From positions 1-18,373 of the forward strand of contig CAZJNX010000090.1 of the NCBI GenBank assembly GCA_964547415.1: 18,373 bases of DNA, written 5' to 3'. Position 1 is the stretch's first letter. Each line of letters begins with the position of its first letter. Positions 6,936 to 14,109 of the stretch are shown piece after piece. The translations under genes and the position numbers were made by a program. The stretch comes from CAZJNX01 sp964547415 (GTDB taxonomy: Bacteria; Pseudomonadota; Alphaproteobacteria; Rhizobiales; Amorphaceae). Under the pieces are notes generated by a model. The model was not told the origin of the DNA and searched no databases. It saw only the letters and a list, made by a program, of their open reading frames with translations.

Positions 6936-8623
6936 CGCTCCTCGACGGTCCGCCGCTTCCGCTCCTCGCGCTCCTGGCGCCCCTCGTCCTCGCGGGGCTC
7001 GCCTGGCTGCCGCGCCTGCGGGCCCGCGCGCTCCTCCTGTTGCCCGTCGCGCCGCTGCCCGCCCTCCTCCTCGCCCTCGCCGGACCGCGCGAGGGCGAGA
7101 CCATCGTCCCCGACCTCCTGTTCGGGGTCGTCCTCGGCCTCGACGGAGACCGGGCGCTCCTTCTCGCCATGGCCGCGGCCCTTTGGCTCGCCGCCGGCCT
7201 TTACGCCGTGCGCTCCATGGCGAACACGAAACGGGTGGAGGTGTTCGTCTCGTTCTGGTGCATGACGCTGGCGGGCAACCTCGGCGTCTTCCTCGCCCTC
7301 GACGCGGTGACCTTCTACGCCGCCTTCTCGGCGGTGACGCTGGCCGCCTGGGTGCTCGTCGTCCACGACGGCACGGCGCGGGCGCTGGACGCGGGGCGGA
7401 CCTACATCGTGCTCGCCCTCCTCGGGGAGGCGGCGCTGCTCGCGGGCCTCGTCATCTCGGCGACGGCGGCGGACAGCCTCATCATCGCCGACATCTCGGA
7501 CGCGCTCGGCGCGGGCTTTCCCCTCGCCCCGCTCGCCCTCGGCCTCCTCGTCGCGGGGTTCGGGCTGAAGGCGGGGCTCGTGCCGCTCCACGTGTGGCTG
7601 CCGCTCGCCCACCCGGTGGCGCCGACGCCGGCCTCGGCGGTGCTGTCGGGCGCGATCGTGAAGGCGGGGATCGCGGGGTTCCTTTGGATCCTGCCCGCCG
7701 CCGGCCCCGCGGACCTGTCCGTCGCGCTCGTCTGGGCGGGCGTCGGCGGGGCGTGGTACGGCATCCTCGCCGGGCTCTTCCAGCGCGAGCCCAAGGCGAT
7801 CCTCGCCTATTCCACGGTGAGCCAGATGGGGCTCGTCATCGCGGTCGCGGGGGCGGCGATCGGGGCGGCGGACGGGGCGGAAGCGCGGGGGATCGCGGCC
7901 CTTTACGCCGCCCACCACGGGTTCGCCAAGGGCGCGCTGTTCCTTTCGGTGGGGGTGGTCGCCGCGGCGGCGCCGGGGCGGCTCGTGCCGGTGGTGGCGG
8001 TGACGGCGCTGGTGGCGGCCTCCGTCGCGGGCCTGCCGCCGACCGGCGGGGCGGCGGTGAAGGCCGCCCTCAAGCAGCCGTTCGGCGACGGGGCCGCGGG
8101 GACGGCGGTCGCCCTCTCCGCCTTCGGGACGAGCCTCCTCCTCCTCACCTTCCTCGGCCGCGCCGTCGCAACGCGCGATGCGGCGAAGGCGGCCGGCCCG
8201 CCGGCCGGGCTCCTCCTCCCCTTCCTCGCGATGGCGGCCGGCGCGCTGGTGCTTCCCTGGGTGCTGCTGCCGGCATTCTCGGGCCTTTCGCGGGCCTATC
8301 CGCTCGAGCCGCAAACCCTGTGGAGCGCGACGTGGCCGGTGGCGGCCGCCCTCCTCCTCGCCCTCGCCGCCGCCGCGACGCGATGGTCGCTCCCGGCGCT
8401 TCCGCCGGGGGATATCGGCATCCCGGTGCGGCGGGCGCTTGCCCGCCTCGGGGCGCTGCGCCCCCCGCCCCTCGCCGGAGCGCTCGGGGGAATCGCACGC
8501 CGTGGCGCGGGCGCGGCGCGCTGGCCCCGGCTTCCCGCGCGGCTTGCCGACCGGGTGGACCTCTCGCTGCGCGCCTGGTCCCTCGCCGGCATCCTGATCG
8601 TGCTGATGGCGCTGGTCGCCTGA
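6932..8623 (+). CDS. Proton-conducting antiporter subunit, third copy, lacking the TM5 glutamate
   Basis: Third NuoL/M/N-family subunit, 563 residues, with a C-terminal extension of about 110 residues that ends in a hydrophobic segment (about residues 543-563). Conserved residues include Lys213 (GLKAGLVPLHVWLP), Lys244 (SAVLSGAIVKAGI), His329 and Lys333 (AAHHGFAKGALFL) and Lys377 (PPTGGAAVKAALK). At the TM5 position where the first two copies have Glu (FYELLTLSTW), this protein reads AAFSAVTLAAWVLVVHDG, with Ser133 in place of Glu. The TM5 Glu-TM7 Lys pair normally drives proton transfer, so this copy may be uncoupled or structural. The long tail with a final helix recalls the NuoL lateral arm but is shorter and Pro/Arg-rich. 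It is the last gene of the operon; its stop is followed by a hairpin. Confidence 0.85.
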   Translation: MTLLDGPPLPLLALLAPLVLAGLAWLPRLRARALLLLPVAPLPALLLALAGPREGETIVPDLLFGVVLGLDGDRALLLAMAAALWLAAGLYAVRSMANTKRVEVFVSFWCMTLAGNLGVFLALDAVTFYAAFSAVTLAAWVLVVHDGTARALDAGRTYIVLALLGEAALLAGLVISATAADSLIIADISDALGAGFPLAPLALGLLVAGFGLKAGLVPLHVWLPLAHPVAPTPASAVLSGAIVKAGIAGFLWILPAAGPADLSVALVWAGVGGAWYGILAGLFQREPKAILAYSTVSQMGLVIAVAGAAIGAADGAEARGIAALYAAHHGFAKGALFLSVGVVAAAAPGRLVPVVAVTALVAASVAGLPPTGGAAVKAALKQPFGDGAAGTAVALSAFGTSLLLLTFLGRAVATRDAAKAAGPPAGLLLPFLAMAAGALVLPWVLLPAFSGLSRAYPLEPQTLWSATWPVAAALLLALAAAATRWSLPALPPGDIGIPVRRALARLGALRPPPLAGALGGIARRGAGAARWPRLPARLADRVDLSLRAWSLAGILIVLMALVA

Positions 8624-8628
8624 CCCGC

Positions 8629-8645
8629 GCGGGCGCCGCGCCCGC
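8629..8645. terminator. GC-rich hairpin between convergent genes
   Basis: GCGGGCG, loop CCG, CGCCCGC form a perfect 7-bp stem in the 25 bases between the stop of the antiporter operon and the stop of the minus-strand CoA-transferase. There is no T tract on either side, so it could act as a bidirectional stop only with help, for example from Rho. Confidence 0.4.
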
Positions 8646-8648
8646 CGG

Positions 8649-9872
8649 TCAGCCCACCACGCCGCGCGCGCGCAGCGCCGCGATCCTTTCCCCGTCGAGG
8701 CCGAGGAGGCCGCGGAAGATCTCGTCGGAATGGGCGCCGAGGGCGGGGCCGAGCCAGTCGATGCGCCCGGGCGTCCCAGTCATGCGCGGGACGACGTTCG
8801 GCACCGGGACCGGCCCGGCGCGGGGGTCCTCCACGGTGCGGATGCTGCCGCGGGCGGCGTACTGGGCGTCCTCGAAGATCTCGTCGATCCCGTAGACCGG
8901 ACCGCACGGCACTTCCGCCGCTGCGCAGCGCTGAAGGAGCGCGTCGCGCTCCATCGTCCGCGTCCAGTCGGCGACGAGGCCGTTGACGGCTTCCCGGTTC
9001 GCGATCCGGGCCGCGTTGGTGGAAAAGCGCGCGTCGTCGAGGACGTCGGGCCGGCCCATGGCGTCCCGCGCGAGGCGCGCGAAGATCCGGTCGTTGGTGC
9101 AGGCGATCGCCACCCAGCGCCCGTCGCCGGTCGGGAAGTGGCTGTGCGGGGCGACGATCGGCGTTTCCGCCCCGTTGCGCTCGCGCACGAAGCCGGTGCG
9201 CCCGTAGGCCGGCGCCACCTCGTCGAGGATGCGGAAGATGCCCTCGTAGAGCGCCATGTCGATCATCTGCCCGCGGCCCGTTCGGTCGCGGGCGCGCAGC
9301 GCGAACTGAACCGCGAGCGCCCCGAACAGGCCGGCCAGATAGTCGGCGAGGGTCGCCGAGCCCGGCTGCGCGGGCGGCCGGTCGGGCTCGCCCGACAGGA
9401 AGGAGATCCCGCCGAAGGCGTTGGCGATGCGCCCGAAGCAGGGCTGGCGGGAGAGCGGCCCCTCCTGCCCGTAGCCGGACACGCGCAGGAGGACGAGGCC
9501 GGGGTTGACCGCCGAGAGCTCCTCCCAGCCGAGGCCCCAGGACTCCAGCGTTCCGGGCTGGAAGTTCTCGCACACGACGTCGCTGACGGCGGCGAGGGAC
9601 TTCAGGAGCGCCGCCCCCTCCTCGGTCCGAAGGTCGATGCAGACCGACTTCTTGTTGCGCGCCTCGCTGAGCCAGACGTAGGTGTCGCCCGCCTGCGACG
9701 GGGTGCCGAGCCGCCGCGCGTGGTCGCCCGTTCCCGGCAGCTCCACCTTGATCACCTCCGCGCCGAACTCGGCCATCAGCGTCGCCGCGAACGGCGCGGC
9801 GATGAAGTTGCCGAGATCGACGACCCGGAGCCCCTCGAGCGCGCGCGGCGCCGTGCCTTCGGCCTCGCCCAT
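8649..9872 (-). CDS. CaiB/BaiF family (class III) CoA-transferase
   Basis: Cytosolic enzyme of 407 residues that transfers CoA between carboxylic acids. The N-terminus has LEGLRVVDLGNFIAAPFAA and FGAEVIKVELPGTGDHARRL, the CoA-binding signature of the family. The catalytic Asp is Asp177 in ATLADYLAGLFGALAV, where formyl-CoA transferase has its aspartyl-CoA residue. RNKKSVCIDLRTEEG (72-86) and RVSGYGQEGPL (130-140) are also typical. The ATG is preceded by a good ribosome site, GGGGAGGA (9880-9887 on the complement), seven bases upstream. It is divergent from the crotonase/ligase/TRAP genes and probably shares their substrate pathway. The specific acid is unknown; annotations such as succinyl-CoA:(R)-citramalate or formyl-CoA transferase would be guesses. 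Confidence 0.92.
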   Translation of the reverse strand: MGEAEGTAPRALEGLRVVDLGNFIAAPFAATLMAEFGAEVIKVELPGTGDHARRLGTPSQAGDTYVWLSEARNKKSVCIDLRTEEGAALLKSLAAVSDVVCENFQPGTLESWGLGWEELSAVNPGLVLLRVSGYGQEGPLSRQPCFGRIANAFGGISFLSGEPDRPPAQPGSATLADYLAGLFGALAVQFALRARDRTGRGQMIDMALYEGIFRILDEVAPAYGRTGFVRERNGAETPIVAPHSHFPTGDGRWVAIACTNDRIFARLARDAMGRPDVLDDARFSTNAARIANREAVNGLVADWTRTMERDALLQRCAAAEVPCGPVYGIDEIFEDAQYAARGSIRTVEDPRAGPVPVPNVVPRMTGTPGRIDWLGPALGAHSDEIFRGLLGLDGERIAALRARGVVG

Positions 9873-10006
9873 GTCCTCGTCCTCCCCGTCTTCCTCGTCG
9901 GCGTTTCACCGAGGATGGCAGCTCCGGCGGGACGACGACAAGCGCAAGACGCCGCCCCGCCGGCGCTCGTCCCGGCTGGGCCGGACGGCGCCCGCCCCGG
10001 ATGCGC

Positions 10007-10023
10007 TGTTGCAAGGTGCGACA
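10007..10023. promoter_or_regulatory. Imperfect inverted repeat, possible operator
   Basis: TGTTGCA, spacer AGG, TGCGACA form an inverted repeat with 6 of 7 positions matching. It overlaps the -35 element of the promoter proposed for the crotonase gene, in the divergent intergenic region. It could bind a small dimeric regulator; no regulator gene is in the window. Confidence 0.3.
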
Positions 10024-10036
10024 AGATCGCTAGTCT
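10009..10036 (+). promoter_or_regulatory. Sigma70-like promoter for the crotonase/ligase genes
   Basis: TTGCAA (10009-10014), 16-bp spacer, TAGTCT (10031-10036), about 26 bases before the start codon at 10063. The surrounding bases are the most AT-rich of the 190-bp divergent gap. It was read by eye only. Confidence 0.4.
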
Positions 10037-10062
10037 TGGGAAAAAATGACGGAGGAAACGCC

Positions 10063-10878
10063 ATGGAACAGCGGGTGGCCGCGCACGGCCCCGAGACGGA
10101 GCCTGTCCTCCTGAGGCGGGACGACGGGCCGGTGACGACGCTGACGCTGAACCGGCCCGGGCGCGGCAACGCGCTCTCGACGGACATGATCGCCGCGCTC
10201 ACCGCCGCCTTCGAGGAGATCGCCGGGGACCGCGGCTCGCACGTGATCGTCCTCGAGGGCGCGGGCGGGCGCATCTTCTCCGCGGGCCACGACCTGCGCG
10301 AGTTCTCCGGCGGCGGCGACGCGGACTTCTTCCGCGACGTGTCGGTGGACTGCAGCGCCATGATGCAGGCGATCCTCGCCCTCCCCCAGCCGGTGATCGC
10401 GAAGGTCCGGGGCGTGGCGACCGCCGCGGGCTGCCAGCTCGTCGCCGCCTGCGACCTCGCCTGGGCGGCGAGGAGCGCCCGCTTCGCCACCCCCGGCGTC
10501 AACATCGGCCTGTGGTGCCTGACGCCGATGGTGGCCCTGTCCCGCGCGGTCCACCGCAAGCACGCCATGGAGATGCTCCTGAGGGGCCGCCTCCACGGCG
10601 CCGACGAGGCGTTCAGGATCGGCCTCGTCAACGCCGTCGTGCCCGACGAGGCCCTCGACGAGGCGGTGGCGGAGGTGGCCGCCGACATCGCCTCCAAGTC
10701 CACCTACTCGGTCTCGCTCGGCAAGCGCGCCTTCTACCAGCAGCTCGAGATGGACCTTCCACAGGCCTACGCCTTCACGAGCGAGCTCGTCGGCCGCAAC
10801 ATGATGCACGCGGACGCGAAGGAGGGGATCGGCGCCTTCCTCGACAAGCGACAGCCGAAATGGGTCGGGCGGCGATGA
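10063..10878 (+). CDS. Enoyl-CoA hydratase/isomerase family protein, ECHDC3-like, without the catalytic glutamates
   Basis: Crotonase-fold protein of 271 residues. The oxyanion-hole regions are clear: FSAGHDLREF (72-81) and GVATAAGCQLVAACDLAWA (117-135). True hydratases have Glu at two positions, in GGGxELAxxCD and in the later xxPExxLG. Here they are Gln125 (GCQLVAACD) and Gly145 (ATPGVNIGL). This GCQLVA/TPGVNIGL pattern matches the ECHDC3-type branch, so plain hydration of enoyl-CoA is doubtful; another thioester reaction is possible. The ATG at 10063 follows a strong GGAGGA (10051-10056). The stop overlaps the start of the ligase (ATGA, 10875-10878), so the two are translationally coupled. 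Confidence 0.88.
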   Translation: MEQRVAAHGPETEPVLLRRDDGPVTTLTLNRPGRGNALSTDMIAALTAAFEEIAGDRGSHVIVLEGAGGRIFSAGHDLREFSGGGDADFFRDVSVDCSAMMQAILALPQPVIAKVRGVATAAGCQLVAACDLAWAARSARFATPGVNIGLWCLTPMVALSRAVHRKHAMEMLLRGRLHGADEAFRIGLVNAVVPDEALDEAVAEVAADIASKSTYSVSLGKRAFYQQLEMDLPQAYAFTSELVGRNMMHADAKEGIGAFLDKRQPKWVGRR

Positions 10879-12443
10879 CCGCCGCCGCGCTGATCGAGAA
10901 CGCCTTCGCCCGCTTTTCCGGCCGCCCGCTCCTCGAGGACGGGACGCGCACCCTGTCCTACGCGGACGTGGAGGAGCGCACGCGGCGCCTCGGCAACTGG
11001 CTCGCCGCCCGCTGCGGGGCGGACGGGGGCACCGCGGGCACGGTCATGGGCAACGTGCCCGAGCTGGTGGAGGTGGACCTTTCCTGCGCCCGCTTCGGCA
11101 TCGTGCGCACCATGCTCAACGTGCGCGCCTCGCCCGAGGACCACGCCTATTGCCTCGACAAGGCGGGCTGCCGCGTCGTCTTCTTCGACGCCGACCTCGC
11201 CGCGGCGGTGGACGGGCTCAGGGCCCGCCTTGCCGCCGACGTCGCCTTCGTCGCCGTCGGCGGGCCCGCGCCGGACTGGGCCGTGCCCTACGAGGCCGTG
11301 GTGGCGGAGGCGGCGGAGGACCCGCCGGCCGTCGTCCCGCGCCCCGCCGACCGGCACTCCGTCTACTTCACCTCCGGCACGACGGGGCGGCCGAAGGGGG
11401 TGGTGCTGACCCAGGCGAACTGGGTGACCGTCACCACCGCCTACCTGGTCGACTATTCGCCCGACACGGCGGCGGACGACGTCGCCCTCCTCGCCGCCCC
11501 CATCACCCACGCCACCGGCTCCCTCGTCCTGCCCCACATGGCGCGCGGGGCCCGCTGCCGCGTGGTGCGCCGCTTCGAGCCCGAGGAGGTGCTGCGCTGC
11601 CTCGTGGAGGAGGGGGTGACGGCCACCTTCATGGCCCCGACCATGGTGATGATGCTCCTCGACCGGTGCGGGCCGGACCTGGCGCACCGCCTGTCCCTGA
11701 AGGCGCTCCTGTACGGCGGCGCCGCCTTCCCGACCGAGCGGCTGAAGGAGGCGCTCGCCGTCTTCGGCCCCGTCTTCCGCCAGCTCTACGGCCAGTGGGA
11801 GAGCCCGGTCGCCTTCACCTCCCTGTCGCCGGCCGAGCACGTGGAGGCGCTGGACAGGGCGCCCCACCGCCTCGCGTCCGCCGGCCGCCCCGCCTTCTTC
11901 GCCCGCGTCGCGATCATGGACGACGACGGCCGCCTCCTGCCGCCGGACACGGACGGGGAGATCGTGACGAGCGGGCCGCACCTGATGGAGGGCTACCTCG
12001 ACGATGAAGAGGCGACCGCCGAGATCCGCGAGGGCCCGTGGCAGCGCACCGGCGACATCGGCCGCCTCGACGGCGAGGGCTTCCTCTACATCACCGACCG
12101 CAAGAAGGACATGATCATCACCGGCGGAAACAACGTCTACCCGCGCCAGGTGGAGGAGGTGCTCTACGCCCACCCGGACGTCCAGGAGCTTTCGGTGATC
12201 GGCCGGCCCGACCCGCTCTGGGGCGAGACGGTCCACGCCGTCGTGGTGCCGCGGCCCGGCGCCGCCTTCGATCCCGACGCCTTCCTCGCCTGGGCGCGGG
12301 AGCGGCTCCCGACCGACCGCCGCCCCCGCTCGGTGGACGTCGTCGCCGAGCTGCCGAAGAGCCACTACGGCAAGATCCTGAAGCGGGAGGTGCGCGCGCT
12401 CCATGGCGCGGCCCCCGCCGAAGGACGCCCCGCCAGCGCCTGA
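10875..12443 (+). CDS. AMP-dependent acyl-CoA synthetase (class I adenylate-forming ligase)
   Basis: Cytosolic enzyme of 522 residues that activates a carboxylic acid with ATP and loads it on CoA. Motifs in order: the phosphate-binding loop YFTSGTTGRPKGVVLTQ (164-180); substrate-pocket region APITHATGSLVLP (208-220); LLYGGAAFPTERL (278-290); LYGQWE (304-309), a variant of the usual YGxTE; TGDIGRLDGEGFLYITDRKK (392-411), then IITGGNNVYPRQVEE (414-428); and the catalytic Lys500 in PKSHYGKILKRE. The similarity is to medium-chain/long-chain fatty-acid and cyclohexanecarboxylate-type ligases, but the acid cannot be deduced. It is translationally coupled to the crotonase-fold gene and followed 51 bases later by dctP, which suggests that it activates the imported compound. 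Confidence 0.92.
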   Translation: MTAAALIENAFARFSGRPLLEDGTRTLSYADVEERTRRLGNWLAARCGADGGTAGTVMGNVPELVEVDLSCARFGIVRTMLNVRASPEDHAYCLDKAGCRVVFFDADLAAAVDGLRARLAADVAFVAVGGPAPDWAVPYEAVVAEAAEDPPAVVPRPADRHSVYFTSGTTGRPKGVVLTQANWVTVTTAYLVDYSPDTAADDVALLAAPITHATGSLVLPHMARGARCRVVRRFEPEEVLRCLVEEGVTATFMAPTMVMMLLDRCGPDLAHRLSLKALLYGGAAFPTERLKEALAVFGPVFRQLYGQWESPVAFTSLSPAEHVEALDRAPHRLASAGRPAFFARVAIMDDDGRLLPPDTDGEIVTSGPHLMEGYLDDEEATAEIREGPWQRTGDIGRLDGEGFLYITDRKKDMIITGGNNVYPRQVEEVLYAHPDVQELSVIGRPDPLWGETVHAVVVPRPGAAFDPDAFLAWARERLPTDRRPRSVDVVAELPKSHYGKILKREVRALHGAAPAEGRPASA

Positions 12444-12494
12444 CGCGCGGCCGGGCGGACAGCGACGAAACAGAACGACGGGAGGAAGACCACC

Positions 12495-13526
12495 ATGACG
12501 ATCAGGACCCTTTGTCTGGCGGGCGCGATGATGCTCGCCGCCGCGCCCCAGGCGCTCGCCGAGGACTACCCGAAGCTGCACCTCCGGATGGGCCACTTCC
12601 TGCCGTCCACCTTCTCCCAGGCGAACTGGGACCAGTGGTTCGCCGACGAGGTGGAGAAGCGCTCGGACGGCAACGTGACGGTCGAGATCTTCTGGGCGGG
12701 CGGCCTCGGCGGGCCGCAGGAGCTCCTCGACCTCGTGTCCTCCGGCGCCATCGAGCTCGCCGCCTTCCCGGCCGCCTACTACCCGAACGAGTTGCCGCTC
12801 TCGAGCGTCGTCGGCTCCCTGCCGCGCATGTTCAAGGACGCGCCGACCGCCCACGAGACCACCATGGCCATCTTCGGCACCGAGGCGGTGCAGGAGGAGT
12901 GGGAGGAGAACAACGTCCATGCCCTCCTCACCCACGCCTCGAACCCGTACCGGATCCAGTGCAACACCCGCGTCGCCACCATGGACGACCTCGAGGGCCT
13001 CAGGATCCGCGCCTTCGGCGAGATGGTGCCGCGCTTCTGGCAGTCGGTCGGGGCGACGCCGGTGAACATCCCGGCGGGCGAGGTCTACGAGGCGGTCCAG
13101 CGCGGCAACCTCAACTGCGCCTATCTCGCCCACGACATGATCAAGGCCTCCAAGATCCACGAGGTGGCGAAGTACGGCAGCACGCTGAACGGCGGGGCGC
13201 TGGGCACCTGGCAGATCTACGCGAGCTACGAGAACATGAACGGCGGCTGGCCGCAGAGCGTGGCGACCCTCCTCGAGGAGGTCGGGGCGGAGGCCATGCA
13301 GCACGAGCTCGACGCCGTCGTCGAAGCGGGCGCGGAGGCCGAGCGGACGCTGCCCGACCTCGGGGTGGAGCTCGTGGCCTTCGAGGAGCAGGAGGAATTG
13401 TCCGCCGCCGCCGCCGACATGGTGAACCTGTGGCTCGAGCACATGAAGAGCCGCGGCCACGGCGAGGGCGCCGCGCCCATCGCGGAGCTCCTACGGCCGG
13501 CCGCCGCCGAGCTGTCCGCCGACTGA
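12495..13526 (+). CDS. dctP: TRAP transporter solute-binding protein (DctP family)
   Basis: Periplasmic binding protein of 343 residues that delivers a carboxylate to a TRAP permease. Residues 1-22 form a signal peptide with cleavage after ALA (LAEDYP). The mature protein has FWAGGLGGPQELLDLVSSGA (66-85) and the DctP core DLEGLRIRAFGEMVPRFW (165-182), whose Arg172 corresponds to the conserved Arg that binds the ligand carboxylate. VNIPAGEVYEAVQRGNLNCA (190-209) is also typical. The start follows GGAGGAA (12481-12487). It is followed by dctQ and dctM; the gene between the ligase and the membrane subunits probably defines what the locus takes up. Several extra Cys (156, 208) could form a disulfide. 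Confidence 0.92.
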   Translation: MTIRTLCLAGAMMLAAAPQALAEDYPKLHLRMGHFLPSTFSQANWDQWFADEVEKRSDGNVTVEIFWAGGLGGPQELLDLVSSGAIELAAFPAAYYPNELPLSSVVGSLPRMFKDAPTAHETTMAIFGTEAVQEEWEENNVHALLTHASNPYRIQCNTRVATMDDLEGLRIRAFGEMVPRFWQSVGATPVNIPAGEVYEAVQRGNLNCAYLAHDMIKASKIHEVAKYGSTLNGGALGTWQIYASYENMNGGWPQSVATLLEEVGAEAMQHELDAVVEAGAEAERTLPDLGVELVAFEEQEELSAAAADMVNLWLEHMKSRGHGEGAAPIAELLRPAAAELSAD

Positions 13527-13536
13527 CGCCTTGCCC

Positions 13537-13561
13537 GGCCGGGGCCGCTCCGGTCCCGGCC
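13537..13561 (+). terminator. Strong intercistronic hairpin between dctP and dctQ
   Basis: GGCCGGGGCC, loop GCTCC, GGTCCCGGCC give a 10-bp stem with a single G-U pair, ten bases after the dctP stop. There is no T tract. In TRAP operons the binding protein is needed in large excess over the membrane subunits, so an attenuating or mRNA-protecting hairpin here would make sense; that role is inferred. Confidence 0.5.
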
Positions 13562-13590
13562 CCCCTCCCCACCCCGGCCGGAACCCCTCA

Positions 13591-14109
13591 ATGTCCGCCA
13601 TCGAGCGAGCCATCGGGCGGCTGACGCGGGCGATGACCGCCCTCGCCGCCGTCGTCGTCTTCGTCATCATGGCCTACGGCGCCGCCGACATCGTGGCGGG
13701 CATGGTATTCGGCGCGCCCCTGCCGTCGAAGCTGGAGCTTTCCTCGGCCCTGTTCGCGGTGACGATCTTCCTCGCCTTCGCCGGCGTCCAGGAAAGTCGC
13801 GGCAACATCGCCGTCGACATCTTCTACCGCCGGATGGGGCGGCGCGGGCAGCGCCTGTCGGACGCGGCGAGCTTCGCCCTCGGTGCCTTCGTGTTCGCCT
13901 TCCTCACCTACGGCTGCACGCTGCTCGCCCGCGACAGCTTCGCCATTCGCGAGACCGCCGTCGCCGTGTGGGCCTTCCCGGTGTGGCCAGCGAAGGCGGC
14001 GGCGGCCTTCGGCGCGGCGGTGATGACGCTCGTGTGCGTCCTTCAGCTCGTGCGCACCCTCCTCGGCGGGCGGGCGGCGCCGCGGCCGGAAGGGACCGTC
14101 AATGGATAG
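13591..14109 (+). CDS. dctQ: TRAP transporter small membrane subunit (DctQ family)
   Basis: Four-helix inner-membrane subunit of 172 residues that partners with DctM. Helices are at about residues 13-37, 50-68, 91-112 and 131-155. The cytoplasmic loop motif QESRGNIAVDIFYRRM (67-82) and FPVWPAKAAAAFGAAVM (129-145) are characteristic of DctQ. The ATG at 13591 gives the usual length and lies shortly after the dctP hairpin; no strong ribosome site precedes it, only CGGAA, which may keep its translation low compared with dctP. The 3' end overlaps dctM by eight bases. Confidence 0.9.
   Translation: MSAIERAIGRLTRAMTALAAVVVFVIMAYGAADIVAGMVFGAPLPSKLELSSALFAVTIFLAFAGVQESRGNIAVDIFYRRMGRRGQRLSDAASFALGAFVFAFLTYGCTLLARDSFAIRETAVAVWAFPVWPAKAAAAFGAAVMTLVCVLQLVRTLLGGRAAPRPEGTVNG

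Noticed and set aside
8296..10014. Second minus-strand frame (572 codons) over the CoA-transferase
   Set aside because: It is a frame-shifted shadow of the CoA-transferase gene; only the 407-residue frame carries the family motifs and the ribosome site.
10767..13460. Very long antisense open frame (897 codons) over the ligase and dctP
   Set aside because: It is the mirror of well-supported plus-strand genes; its translation is His/Gly/Arg/Glu-rich low-complexity sequence, as expected from GC-rich third positions.
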